The position numbers and the translations under genes are program-made. Below, one piece after another: positions 55,920 to 64,000 of a DNA stretch of 64,000 nucleotides (the first letter of the stretch is position 1; each line of letters begins with the position of its first letter). Source of the DNA: Paraburkholderia franconis. GTDB taxonomy: Bacteria > Pseudomonadota > Gammaproteobacteria > Burkholderiales > Burkholderiaceae. The notes beneath the pieces were generated by a model that did not search any database, was not told where the DNA came from, and saw nothing but the letters and a program-made list of their open reading frames with translations. The DNA is taken from positions 248,001-312,000 of the forward strand of contig NZ_WHNP01000003.1 of the NCBI RefSeq assembly GCF_009362735.1. The letters are read 5' to 3'.

Positions 55920-56489
55920 CTACGCGAGGCCATCCCACGGTGCGCGCGAAGACAACTCGATGCACTCGCCTGGCTGCAATCCGAGCGAAAAGATATCGAG
56001 CGCGCCGACACCGACGCGCACGAGACGCAGCGTCGGAAAACCGACGGCGGCCGTCATGCGGCGCACCTGACGGTTCTTGCCTTCGGTGATCGACAGTTCG
56101 ATCCACGTTGTGGGAATCGCTGCGCGATAGCGGATCGGCGGCGTACGTGCCCATAGCGCATCGCCGGGCTCGACGAAATTCGCGCGGCAGGGACGCGTCA
56201 CATAGTCGCCGAGATCGACACCGCGCGCGAGCGCCTTCAGATCGTTCGCACCGGGCGCGCCTTCGACTTGCGCCCAATAGCGCTTCACCAGCTTGTGGCG
56301 CGGCTCGGCGATGCGCGCCTGCAATGCGCCGTCGTCGGTGAGCAGCAGCAGGCCTTCGCTGTCGGAGTCGAGTCGGCCGGCGGGATAGACGCCGGGCACT
56401 TTCACCCAGTCGGCAAGCGACGCGCGCGTTTCGTGCGGCGAGAACTGGCAGATCGTGCCGAAGGGCTTGTTGAGGGCGAGCAGGGTCAT
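55920..56489 (-). CDS. rluE: 23S rRNA pseudouridine synthase RluE-like
   Basis: 189-residue enzyme of the RsuA family, without an S4 domain, like RluE, which converts U2457 of 23S rRNA. The catalytic motif is YPAGRLDSDSEGLLLLT with the nucleophilic Asp in GRLD, and the C-terminal EGKNRQVRRMTAAVGFPTLRL is typical. The start at 56489 (MTLLALNKPFG) is the family start. It is divergent from icd. The exact position modified is inferred by resemblance. Confidence 0.87.
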   Translation of the reverse strand: MTLLALNKPFGTICQFSPHETRASLADWVKVPGVYPAGRLDSDSEGLLLLTDDGALQARIAEPRHKLVKRYWAQVEGAPGANDLKALARGVDLGDYVTRPCRANFVEPGDALWARTPPIRYRAAIPTTWIELSITEGKNRQVRRMTAAVGFPTLRLVRVGVGALDIFSLGLQPGECIELSSRAPWDGLA

Positions 56490-56901
56490 GCGTGAGCGAG
56501 GCACGGTGCGGACGCGGCGTCCGTGCGGCCGCAGCAACGCGATCGCCGCGCGCCGACGGCCAGTACGGGCAAGTCCGGTGGCAAATGGCGAGATCTTAAT
56601 GCATAATACGGAACGTTATGTCATGTGTCTTATATAAGACATAGGACGCGTGTCTCCTCTGGCGCCACCGAGGCCGCCGCGGCGTGCGTCGGTGCTCGTC
56701 CCAAGGGCGGCGTCACGTCGACGTGGGCTAGAATACCCGCCTGCCTGTCTGCTGCATCATGGCCTGCTGCATGGGCCTAGGTTTGCAGTATCGGGTATCG
56801 GCATTCGCAGCGGCATCTTGCCGCGTCGCGCGCAAGAGGAGCGCCCCGGTTTCGCAGTTCCAACCCTGTTCTCACAGACCAGCCATCACTGGAGTCCGAT
56901 C
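56490..56901. other. rluE-icd intergenic region
   Basis: 412 bases without a gene. It contains a 16-bp perfect palindrome at 56625-56640 and a TAGAAT -10-like box at 56729-56734 on the icd strand. The icd leader would be ~165 bases long. Confidence 0.55.
56625..56640. promoter_or_regulatory. Perfect 16-bp palindrome upstream of icd
   Basis: TGTCTTATATAAGACA, an exact inverted repeat, in the rluE/icd gap. Its size and A/T-rich centre fit a dimeric regulator (for example a GntR-family protein controlling TCA-cycle genes). Confidence 0.65.
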
Positions 56902-58158
56902 ATGGCGTATCAGCACATCAAGGTTCCGACTGACGGTGACAAGATCACAGTCAACGCGGATTTCTCGCTCAACGTTTCCGACCAGCCGATCATTCCGTAC
57001 ATCGAAGGTGACGGCACCGGCTTCGACATCACGCCCGTGATGATCAAGGTCGTCGATGCGGCCGTTGAAAAGGCGTACGGCGGCAAGCGAAAGATCCACT
57101 GGATGGAGATCTACGCGGGCGAAAAGGCGACCAAGGTCTACGGTCCCGATGTGTGGCTTCCGGACGAAACGCTGGAGGTGCTGAAGGAATACGTCGTGTC
57201 GATCAAGGGGCCGCTGACGACGCCCGTCGGCGGCGGCATCCGTTCGCTGAACGTCGCGCTGCGCCAGGAACTCGACCTGTATGTCTGTCTGCGCCCGATC
57301 CAGTACTTCAAGGGCGTGCCGTCGCCGCTGCGCGAGCCGGAGAAGGTCAACATGGTGATCTTCCGCGAGAACTCGGAAGACATCTACGCGGGTATCGAAT
57401 GGTCGGCCGAATCGCCGGAGGCGAAGAAGGTCATCAAGTTCCTGCGCGAAGAAATGGGCGTGAAGAAAATCCGCTTCCCCGACACGTCGGGTATCGGCGT
57501 GAAGCCGGTGTCGCGCGAGGGCACGGAACGTCTGGTGCGCAAGGCGATCCAGTACGCGATCGACAACGATCGCCGCACGGTCACGCTGGTTCACAAGGGC
57601 AACATCATGAAGTACACGGAAGGCGCATTCCGTGACTATGGCTACGCGCTCGCGCAGAAGGAATTCGGCGCGGAGCTGATCGAAGGCGGCCCGTGGATGA
57701 AGGTGAAGAATCCGAAGACGGGCAACGACATCGTCGTGAAGGACGTGATCGCCGATGCGTTCCTGCAGCAAATCCTGTTGCGTCCCGCCGAATACGACGT
57801 GATCGCCACGCTGAACCTGAACGGCGACTACATCTCCGATGCGCTGGCGGCGCAGGTCGGCGGCATCGGCATCGCGCCGGGCGCGAACATGTCCGATTCC
57901 GTCGCGATGTTCGAAGCGACGCACGGCACGGCGCCGAAGTACGCGGGCAAGGACTATGTGAATCCGGGCTCGGAAATCCTCTCGGCGGAAATGATGCTGC
58001 GCCACCTGGGCTGGACGGAAGCGGCCGATGTCATCATTTCGTCGATGGAAAAATCGATTCTGTCGAAACGCGTTACGTATGACTTCGCGCGTCTGATGGA
58101 GGGCGCGACGCAAGTTTCCTGCTCGGGTTTTGGGCAGGTGATGATCGAGCATATGTGA
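56902..58158 (+). CDS. icd: Isocitrate dehydrogenase (NADP)
   Basis: TCA-cycle enzyme converting isocitrate to 2-oxoglutarate. The 418-residue protein matches E. coli Icd. The isocitrate-binding segment [18 protein letters not shown] with the preceding [19 protein letters not shown] is intact; the C-terminal cofactor region includes [19 protein letters not shown]. The ATG at 56902 follows CTGGAGTCCGATC. A strong terminator follows. Confidence 0.96.
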   Translation: MAYQHIKVPTDGDKITVNADFSLNVSDQPIIPYIEGDGTGFDITPVMIKVVDAAVEKAYGGKRKIHWMEIYAGEKATKVYGPDVWLPDETLEVLKEYVVSIKGPLTTPVGGGIRSLNVALRQELDLYVCLRPIQYFKGVPSPLREPEKVNMVIFRENSEDIYAGIEWSAESPEAKKVIKFLREEMGVKKIRFPDTSGIGVKPVSREGTERLVRKAIQYAIDNDRRTVTLVHKGNIMKYTEGAFRDYGYALAQKEFGAELIEGGPWMKVKNPKTGNDIVVKDVIADAFLQQILLRPAEYDVIATLNLNGDYISDALAAQVGGIGIAPGANMSDSVAMFEATHGTAPKYAGKDYVNPGSEILSAEMMLRHLGWTEAADVIISSMEKSILSKRVTYDFARLMEGATQVSCSGFGQVMIEHM

Positions 58159-58190
58159 TCGCGTCTTAACGCTTCGGTATCCTGCACGGA

Positions 58191-58221
58191 CCCCGGCAAG
58201 CTCACGCTTGCCGGGGTTTTT
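58191..58221 (+). terminator. icd terminator
   Basis: Perfect 10-bp stem CCCCGGCAAG/CTTGCCGGGG with a six-base loop and five T residues. Confidence 0.95.
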
Positions 58222-58322
58222 CGTTTGGGCTTCCGTCATCAACGCATCGGCCTGCTGCGTTATGATCCAGTGATCCGCTTTGTCATCGGACATCGCGTTC
58301 CCTTACCCGTCGATAGATACGC

Positions 58323-58691
58323 ATGACTCTGCTTTCGCGCATCCTCATCGTGTTGACGCTCGCCCTGCTCGGCATGCAGGGCGCGTCCGCGTGCGAGCAT
58401 GAGCACGCGTCGCCGTCGCCGCGAGCGATGCGCATGCATGAGTCGATGCGCGTCGTTGCAATGCATTGCGATGCTTCGATGGACACGCTAGACACGCGCG
58501 ATGCCGGCGCGCCGTGCCGCCACGCGCATTCGCTGTGCTGCATGACGATGTGCGGCGTGCACTGCAGCGCGATGCTGTCGGGTGCCGGCGTTCCCGCGCG
58601 CATATCGTCGGCGAACGTGCCGGTTCCTCGCAGCGACCCGGCGCGCGCAGGTGTCACGCGTGCGCCGCCTGTGCGGCCGCCGATCGTGTGA
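58323..58691 (+). CDS. Cys/His/Met-rich small secreted protein (CopL-like?)
   Basis: 122 residues with a signal peptide (TLLSRILIVLTLALLGMQG, cleavage near 23). The mature part is dense in metal ligands: CEHEH (24-28), MRMHESM, MHCD and CRHAHSLCCMTMCGVHC (65-81), followed by a Pro-rich tail. It lies 142 bases upstream of a multicopper oxidase gene. This recalls the CopL/CopA arrangement of Xanthomonas, but CopL identity is an inference. No clear ribosome-binding site was seen before the ATG. Confidence 0.65.
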   Translation: MTLLSRILIVLTLALLGMQGASACEHEHASPSPRAMRMHESMRVVAMHCDASMDTLDTRDAGAPCRHAHSLCCMTMCGVHCSAMLSGAGVPARISSANVPVPRSDPARAGVTRAPPVRPPIV

Positions 58692-58833
58692 GTGTTTCGT
58701 GTCGGCGCGCTTTTTCGTGGCGCGCAAAAACGCAACTCGATGCGTGAGCGCACGCGCGCTCGCAACTCGTCACACGATCCATGCGCGCAGCGAGCAATCT
58801 GATTGCCGCGCCGCATCAGCAAGGAAGCGATCC

Positions 58834-60453
58834 ATGATTCGCAGGGAATTTCTCGTCCGCACGTTGAGCGCCGCCGTTGCTTCGCTGTTCGCGCGCGACG
58901 TTTTCGCGCAGCACTCGATGCACAACATGTCCGGCATGGGCGATATGAAAGACATGCCGGGCATGTCGCCGGATCACGCGACGCATTCTCACGCCGCTCC
59001 GTCCGCTGGGAATCTCGCGCCCGAATCCGCGCTGCCCGCGGGCGCGCCACTTGCCGCATTCCGCAAGCTCGCGAACGAGAGCAGCGAGCCGGGCGTCTTT
59101 CGCGCGACGCTCGTCGCGCAGCCCGTGCACCGCCATTTGATGCCGGGCCATTCGACCGCGCTGTGGCTTTACGGCGATGCCGCGCAAGGATCGATCGTCG
59201 GTCCGCTGATCGACGTGCGCGAAGGCGACACCATCGAAATCCGCTTCGTCAACCGTTTGCCGCAGCCGTCGACGATCCACTGGCACGGGCTGCCCGTACC
59301 GCCCGATCAGGACGGCAATCCGACGAACCCCGTCGCGCCTGGCGCGACGCACGTTTATCGCTTCACGCTGCCGCGCGGCAGCGCGGGCACGTACTGGTAT
59401 CACCCGCATCCGCACATGATGACGGCGGAGCAGGTGTTTCGCGGGCTGGCCGGGCCGATCATCGTGCGCGCCGCCGACGATCCCCTCGCCGCATTTCCGG
59501 AACGGCATCTGTTCTTCTCGGACCTGAAGCTCGCGAGCGACGCGTCCATCGCGTCGAACGACATGATGGACTGGATGAACGGCCGCGAAGGCCAGTTCGT
59601 TCTGGTGAACGGCGCGCGGCGTCCGCGTCTCACCGTTGCGCAGGACGAGCGCTGGCGCTTGTGGAACGGATGCAGTGCCCGCTATCTGGGATTGTCGCTG
59701 GGCAGCGCACAGACTTTCACGCAGGTCGGCACGGACGGCGGTCTGCTCGACAAGCCGCGCGACGGTCTGCCGGAGTTGCTGCTCGCGCCCGGCGAGCGCG
59801 CGGAGATTGTCGTGCGCGCAGGTGCGCAGCCGTCGACGGCGGTTCTCACCGCGGCCGTCTATGACCGCCGCAAGATGACGATGACAGAAGGCCACAGCCT
59901 GCCCGCCGATCCGGCGAAAGTTCTCGCCGATGTCCGCTTCGAACCAGGCACATCGGCCGCGCGCGCCCTGCCGCCGACGCTGCGTCCCATCGCGCCGCTG
60001 TTGTCGTCGGCTGACGGCGCAGTCGACAAAGTGCCGCACAAATCCGTCGTCTTCGCCGAAGCGATGGACATGAAGGCGATGCATCGTCCCGGCGCGATGA
60101 TGTCCGCGCTGCCGCCCGGCATGAAGTTCATGATCAACGGCGCGACATTCGATCCTTCGCGCATCGCGCTAACCAGCCGGGCGGGCGAAGTCGAAGTCTG
60201 GTCGATCGAAAACCGCACTGACATGGATCATCCGTTTCACCTGCACGGCACGCAGTTTCAGGTCATCGAGCGCGAGCAAGCGGGTGCGAAGACACCCGAG
60301 CCGTATCTCGCATGGCGGGATACCGTCAACGTGCAGCGCGGAGAGACGGTGCGCATCGCGACGGTCCAGCGCGACGCAGGCGAGCGGATGTTCCACTGCC
60401 ACATTCTGGAGCACGAGGATCTCGGCATGATGGCGACCCTCAAGGTCGTCTGA
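58834..60453 (+). CDS. Met-rich multicopper oxidase, CueO/CopA-like
   Basis: 539-residue periplasmic oxidase expected to oxidise Cu(I) and detoxify copper. A Tat-type signal (RREFL at residues 3-7) is present. A Met/His-rich patch (HSMHNMSGMGDMKDMPGM) follows, typical of copper-resistance oxidases. All four copper-site motifs are intact: HWHG (149-152), WYHPHPH (His190, 192), HPFHLHG (466-472) and HCHILEHEDLGM (521-532), which supply type 1, 2 and 3 copper ligands. AAGGAAG precedes the ATG. A small Cys/His-rich gene lies upstream. Confidence 0.93.
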   Translation: MIRREFLVRTLSAAVASLFARDVFAQHSMHNMSGMGDMKDMPGMSPDHATHSHAAPSAGNLAPESALPAGAPLAAFRKLANESSEPGVFRATLVAQPVHRHLMPGHSTALWLYGDAAQGSIVGPLIDVREGDTIEIRFVNRLPQPSTIHWHGLPVPPDQDGNPTNPVAPGATHVYRFTLPRGSAGTYWYHPHPHMMTAEQVFRGLAGPIIVRAADDPLAAFPERHLFFSDLKLASDASIASNDMMDWMNGREGQFVLVNGARRPRLTVAQDERWRLWNGCSARYLGLSLGSAQTFTQVGTDGGLLDKPRDGLPELLLAPGERAEIVVRAGAQPSTAVLTAAVYDRRKMTMTEGHSLPADPAKVLADVRFEPGTSAARALPPTLRPIAPLLSSADGAVDKVPHKSVVFAEAMDMKAMHRPGAMMSALPPGMKFMINGATFDPSRIALTSRAGEVEVWSIENRTDMDHPFHLHGTQFQVIEREQAGAKTPEPYLAWRDTVNVQRGETVRIATVQRDAGERMFHCHILEHEDLGMMATLKVV

Positions 60454-60500
60454 TTGCGGCCGTAGATACCGATAGCGGCGCGAACTGCGGCAGAAACGAA

Positions 60501-60525
60501 AAAACCCGGCGTGACGCCGGGTTTT
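60501..60525. terminator. Bidirectional terminator (multicopper oxidase / cspA)
   Basis: Perfect 11-bp stem AAAACCCGGCG/CGCCGGGTTTT with a TGA loop, between convergent stops at 60453 and 60548. Confidence 0.92.
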
Positions 60526-60547
60526 CAAGGGTGCGGAACCGAACGTA

Positions 60548-60754
60548 TCAGGCTGCGGCCTGAATGTTCGATGCCTGCTTGCCCTTCGGGCCTTGAACGA
60601 CCTCGAAGCTGACCTTCTGGCCTTCCTTGAGGGTCTTGAAACCGTTCATCTGGATAGCCGAAAAGTGTGCAAACAGATCCTCACCGCCTTCGTCGGGCGT
60701 AATGAATCCGAAACCCTTCGCGTCGTTGAACCACTTGACCGTACCAGTTGCCAT
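60548..60754 (-). CDS. cspA: Cold-shock protein, CspA family
   Basis: 68-residue single-stranded nucleic acid-binding protein. Both RNP motifs are present: KGFGFITP (RNP1) and DLFAHFSAI (RNP2), after the start [12 protein letters not shown]. The family is often a multi-copy set; this copy is stand-alone. GGGGAAG lies before the ATG. A sigma-70 promoter at 60893-60921 gives a ~130-base 5' untranslated leader, typical of cold-inducible csp genes. Confidence 0.96.
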   Translation of the reverse strand: MATGTVKWFNDAKGFGFITPDEGGEDLFAHFSAIQMNGFKTLKEGQKVSFEVVQGPKGKQASNIQAAA

Positions 60755-60892
60755 ACCAACTTCCCCTGTAACTCAAAAGCTGCCACGAGCCCTCGAAAAG
60801 CTCAACGACCGCGGGATGCAGTCGCCCCTCCTCACAAGCTCACCAACGGCATTTTTTCGTATAGACCACTTATTGAAAAAAGTGCCAGCTTG

Positions 60893-60921
60893 ATTGTTGA
60901 GTCTCTTTATTCGAGTGTCAA
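60893..60921 (-). promoter_or_regulatory. cspA promoter
   Basis: On the minus strand: perfect TTGACA (60916-60921), 17-base spacer, then AACAAT (60893-60898). Predicted transcription start is near 60886, ~130 bases before the start codon. Confidence 0.75.
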
Positions 60922-61271
60922 GAAAATTTTGAGACGCTCAATTCTCCGTTGTAAAGAACCAATTTCCAGGGTTTTTACCGCTTTGCATGTGTGCGGTCGC
61001 GCAAGCGGTGCATCTTGAAAAGTCGCATAATCAACGCACATGCTGTTCTGCGGGACGAGGCTGGCGTTGAACGCGGACGCGCCGTCAGCCTGCTGGCCCG
61101 GGTTGTGCGATACTCGATCCGACCGAAGTCATTACGCTGCAACACAGATGTATATCGAATATTCGGAGGGCCGCGACCGCAATCGGCCCGGCGCAAAGCG
61201 CACCCACGAGAGGCCGCTCCAACGGGCCGGAGGGAACTGATGTCCGACCAGCCGGTCGGGTTTTGACAGGA

Positions 61272-61299
61272 TTGCGGGCCTGTCCGAGTTGTTTAGAAT
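61272..61299 (+). promoter_or_regulatory. clpS promoter with -10 adjacent to start codon
   Basis: TTGCGG (61272-61277), 16-base spacer, then TAGAAT (61294-61299), only six bases before the clpS ATG. A TTGACA at 61263 is too far away (25-base spacer) to be the -35. Confidence 0.6.
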
Positions 61300-61305
61300 G
61301 GGTGT

Positions 61306-61620
61306 ATGGCGATTATCCCGGACAAGCAGGACAACACCGTACTGGAGCGGCAGGAACAAAAGCTGAAACCGCCTGCCATGTTCAAGGTGGTGCTGTTGAA
61401 TGACGATTTCACGCCGATGGAATTCGTCGTGATGATCGTGCAGGAATATTTCAATAAGGATCGTGAGACCGCGACACAAATCATGTTGAAGGTCCATCGC
61501 GAGGGCAGGGGAGTTTGTGGGGTCTACACGCGGGACATCGCGTCGACCAAAGTCGAGCAAGTCGTTACCCACGCACGGCAGGCCGGGCATCCGCTGCAGT
61601 GTGTGATGGAGGAAGCATGA
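61306..61620 (+). CDS. clpS: ATP-dependent Clp protease adaptor ClpS
   Basis: 104-residue adaptor that delivers N-degron substrates to ClpA. The N-degron pocket residues lie in the conserved [18 protein letters not shown] segment, followed by the AT-rich-tail helix. It is fused to clpA in a tight operon: the clpS stop overlaps the clpA start (ATGA). The ATG has no Shine-Dalgarno and sits six bases after a -10 box. Confidence 0.95.
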   Translation: MAIIPDKQDNTVLERQEQKLKPPAMFKVVLLNDDFTPMEFVVMIVQEYFNKDRETATQIMLKVHREGRGVCGVYTRDIASTKVEQVVTHARQAGHPLQCVMEEA

Positions 61621-63917
61621 TTGCCCAGGAACTGGAAGTCAGCCTGCACATGGCGTTCATGGAAGCGCGCCAGGCGCGGCATGAGTTCATTACGGTCGAA
61701 CATCTTTTGCTGGCGCTGTTGGACAACCCGACGGCGGCCGAAGTGCTGCGCGCGTGCGCGGCCAACATCGAAGACCTGCGTCAGAACCTGCGCAACTTCA
61801 TTCACGACAATACGCCGACCGTTCCGGGCACCGACGACGTCGATACTCAGCCTACGCTGGGTTTCCAGCGCGTGATCCAGCGCGCGATCATGCACGTCCA
61901 GTCCACGTCGAACGGCAAGAAGGAAGTGACGGGCGCGAACGTGCTCGTCGCGATCTTCGGTGAGAAGGACTCGCACGCGGTCTACTACCTGCAGCAACAG
62001 GGTGTCACGCGTCTGGACGTCGTCAACTTCATTTCGCACGGCATCGCGAAGACGAACAGTTCGGAAGCCGCGAAGTCGACCGACGCGAGCGCCGAATCGG
62101 ACGAAGCCGCTGCGCAGAAGGAAACGCCGCTCGCGCAATTCACGCAGAATCTGAACCAGATGGCGAAGGACGGCCGCATCGATCCACTGATCGGACGCGA
62201 AGCGGAAGTCGAGCGCGTCGTGCAGGTGCTGTGCCGCCGACGCAAGAACAATCCGCTGCTGGTCGGCGAGGCGGGCGTCGGCAAGACGGCGATCGCCGAG
62301 GGTCTCGCCTGGCGCATCACGCGCGGCGAAGTGCCGGACATTCTGGTGGACGCGCAGGTCTACTCGCTCGACATGGGCGCGTTGCTCGCGGGCACCAAGT
62401 ATCGCGGCGACTTCGAACAGCGCCTGAAGACGGTCCTGAAGGAATTGAAGGAGCGTCCGAACGCAATTCTGTTCATCGACGAAATTCATACGCTGATCGG
62501 CGCGGGCGCCGCATCGGGCGGCACGCTGGACGCGTCAAATCTGCTGAAGCCGGCGCTGTCGTCGGGCACGCTCAAGTGCATCGGCGCGACTACATTCACC
62601 GAATTCCGCGGCATCTTCGAAAAGGACGCTGCCTTGTCGCGCCGTTTCCAGAAGATCGACGTGACCGAGCCGACCGTCGAGCAGACGGTGGCGATCCTGC
62701 GCGGCCTGAAATCGCGCTTCGAAGAGCACCACGGCGTCAAGTACTCGTCGGGGGCGCTGTCGGCGGCGGCTGAGCTGTCGGCGCGCTTCATTACGGATCG
62801 TCATCTGCCCGACAAGGCGATCGACGTGATCGACGAAGCGGGTGCGGCGCAACGCATTCTGCCGAAGTCGAAGCAGAAGAAAACGATTGGCAAGAGCGAG
62901 ATCGAGGAAATCATCTCGAAGATCGCGCGCGTGCCGGCGCAGAGCGTGTCGCAAGACGACCGCAGCAAGCTGCAGACACTCGACCGCGATCTGAAAGCCG
63001 TCGTCTTCGGTCAGGACCCCGCCATCGACGCGCTCAGCGCTTCGATCAAGATGGCGCGCGCGGGCCTCGGCAAGACCGACAAGCCGATCGGCGCATTCCT
63101 GTTCTCCGGCCCGACGGGGGTCGGCAAGACGGAAGTGGCGCGGCAACTGGCGTTCACGCTGGGTATCGAGCTGATCCGCTTCGACATGTCGGAGTACATG
63201 GAGCGTCACGCGGTGAGCCGTCTGATCGGCGCGCCGCCCGGATACGTCGGTTTCGACCAGGGCGGTCTGCTGACGGAAGCCGTGACGAAGAAGCCGCATT
63301 GCGTGCTGCTGCTCGACGAAATCGAGAAGGCGCATCCGGACATCTTCAACGTGCTGCTGCAGGTGATGGACCATGGCACGCTGACGGACAACAACGGACG
63401 CAAGGCGGATTTCCGCAACGTCATCATCATCATGACGACGAATGCGGGCGCTGAGTCGATGCAGAAGTCGACGATCGGTTTCACGACGCGCCGCGAGACG
63501 GGCGACGAAATGGTCGACATCAAGCGCATGTTCACGCCCGAGTTCCGCAACCGTCTGGATGCGACGATCAGCTTCCGCTCGCTGGATGAAGAAATCATCA
63601 TGCGCGTGGTCGACAAGTTCCTGATGCAGCTCGAAGACCAGTTGCACGAGAAGAAGGTCGACGCGCTCTTCACCGACTCGCTGCGCAAGCATCTCGCGAA
63701 GCACGGTTTCGATCCGCTAATGGGCGCGCGTCCGATGCAGCGTCTGATCCAGGACACGATCCGCCGCGCGCTCGCCGACGAGCTGCTGTTCGGCAAGCTG
63801 ATGAACGGCGGCCGCGTGACGGTCGACGTCGATGCGGACGACAAGGTCCAGCTGACGTTCGACGAGAACTCGGCGCCGCCGCGCAATCCGAATCCGGAAG
63901 CGGTGGAAGTGGACTGA
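61617..63917 (+). CDS. clpA: ATP-dependent Clp protease ATPase subunit ClpA
   Basis: 766-residue AAA+ unfoldase that feeds proteins to ClpP. An N-terminal Clp_N domain (~1-140, with [20 protein letters not shown]) leads to two AAA+ modules. The first has Walker [13 protein letters not shown], the second [12 protein letters not shown] with Walker [17 protein letters not shown]. The C-terminal ClpB-D2-small domain contains [19 protein letters not shown]. It is translationally coupled to clpS. A strong terminator follows. Confidence 0.97.
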   Translation: MIAQELEVSLHMAFMEARQARHEFITVEHLLLALLDNPTAAEVLRACAANIEDLRQNLRNFIHDNTPTVPGTDDVDTQPTLGFQRVIQRAIMHVQSTSNGKKEVTGANVLVAIFGEKDSHAVYYLQQQGVTRLDVVNFISHGIAKTNSSEAAKSTDASAESDEAAAQKETPLAQFTQNLNQMAKDGRIDPLIGREAEVERVVQVLCRRRKNNPLLVGEAGVGKTAIAEGLAWRITRGEVPDILVDAQVYSLDMGALLAGTKYRGDFEQRLKTVLKELKERPNAILFIDEIHTLIGAGAASGGTLDASNLLKPALSSGTLKCIGATTFTEFRGIFEKDAALSRRFQKIDVTEPTVEQTVAILRGLKSRFEEHHGVKYSSGALSAAAELSARFITDRHLPDKAIDVIDEAGAAQRILPKSKQKKTIGKSEIEEIISKIARVPAQSVSQDDRSKLQTLDRDLKAVVFGQDPAIDALSASIKMARAGLGKTDKPIGAFLFSGPTGVGKTEVARQLAFTLGIELIRFDMSEYMERHAVSRLIGAPPGYVGFDQGGLLTEAVTKKPHCVLLLDEIEKAHPDIFNVLLQVMDHGTLTDNNGRKADFRNVIIIMTTNAGAESMQKSTIGFTTRRETGDEMVDIKRMFTPEFRNRLDATISFRSLDEEIIMRVVDKFLMQLEDQLHEKKVDALFTDSLRKHLAKHGFDPLMGARPMQRLIQDTIRRALADELLFGKLMNGGRVTVDVDADDKVQLTFDENSAPPRNPNPEAVEVD

Positions 63918-63953
63918 GCGTCAGTCGTTCCGCAGATCTGAAGCAAAAACAAA

Positions 63954-63985
63954 ACGGCGTGGGTTTTTCGACCCACGCCGTTTTT
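63954..63985 (+). terminator. clpA terminator
   Basis: Perfect 11-bp stem ACGGCGTGGGT/ACCCACGCCGT with a six-base loop and a T-run. Confidence 0.95.
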
Positions 63986-64000
63986 ATTTGCTGAGCATCG

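Larger units (their letters stand above)
60755..61305. other. cspA-clpS divergent intergenic region
   Basis: 551 bases with no supportable gene. The half near cspA (60755-60960) is A/T-rich and holds the cspA leader and promoter. The half near clpS is GC-rich and carries the clpS promoter close to its ATG. Confidence 0.6.

Noticed and set aside
60991..61266. 91-codon frame in the cspA-clpS gap
   Set aside because: Overlaps the clpS promoter region, Arg-rich, and without similarity or a ribosome-binding site.

Overview
The window looks like a chromosomal segment of a Burkholderiaceae bacterium, most likely Paraburkholderia or a close relative. The evidence is the high GC content with strong GC-ending codon use, the gene order (argF-argG, murJ, adk-kdsB-lpxK, xseA-sodB, clpS-clpA), and small proteins typical of the group (DUF3579, DUF2917). 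It holds about 57 protein genes. I saw no rRNA or tRNA gene, insertion sequence, phage or CRISPR array. Most of it is core genome, and no obvious undescribed multi-gene system stands out. The most unusual material lies in 28.6-44 kb and 55-61 kb.

Layout. 0.2-6.6 kb: pdxH, the tRNA-modifying dehydratase tcdA, a YbbN-type thioredoxin, a pirin, an EamA exporter and the Tat-exported amidase amiC. 6.6-9.9 kb: tsaE facing the queG-ogt-xerD run. 9.9-16 kb: an acyl-CoA/acyl-AMP synthetase, ybaK, plsY, yajQ, murB and argG. 16-21.5 kb: argF, a DUF3579 gene, rpsT, murJ and a SirB1-type protein. 21.5-28.5 kb: a short-chain dehydrogenase, adk, kdsB, a Trm112-like zinc protein, lpxK, xseA and sodB.

28.6-44 kb is more accessory. 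It has a NYN-LOTUS protein with a basic tail, a cysteine-less isochorismatase-like hydrolase facing a TetR gene, a clpP gene facing an ECF sigma factor with a C-terminal extension, an EAL protein that has lost its catalytic residues, an MFS pump, a MocR regulator facing a DUF2917 gene across a set of binding boxes, an HTH-citrate synthase fusion facing a CoA-transferase of unusual domain order, a GntR regulator, an aldo/keto reductase and a secreted glycine-rich protein.

44.4-50.2 kb is a tightly coupled peptide/nickel-type ABC importer operon (binding protein, two permeases, one fused double ATPase). 50.5-52.1 kb is a cupin plus nickel/cobalt permease pair. Then come a stand-alone fusA with a GTG start, a DUF192 secreted protein, a 66-residue Lys/His-rich secreted peptide, rluE, icd, a Cys/His/Met-rich secreted protein beside a Met-rich multicopper oxidase, a cold-shock gene with a long leader, and clpS-clpA.

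Functional links: murB, murJ and amiC serve the cell wall; kdsB and lpxK serve lipopolysaccharide; tsaE, tcdA, queG and rluE modify RNA; clpS/clpA and the clpP gene belong to proteolysis. Rho-independent terminators are clear between most convergent pairs. Several genes (queG, ybaK, murJ, clpS) have a -10-like box only 6-9 bases before the start codon and no Shine-Dalgarno sequence, which suggests leaderless transcripts.
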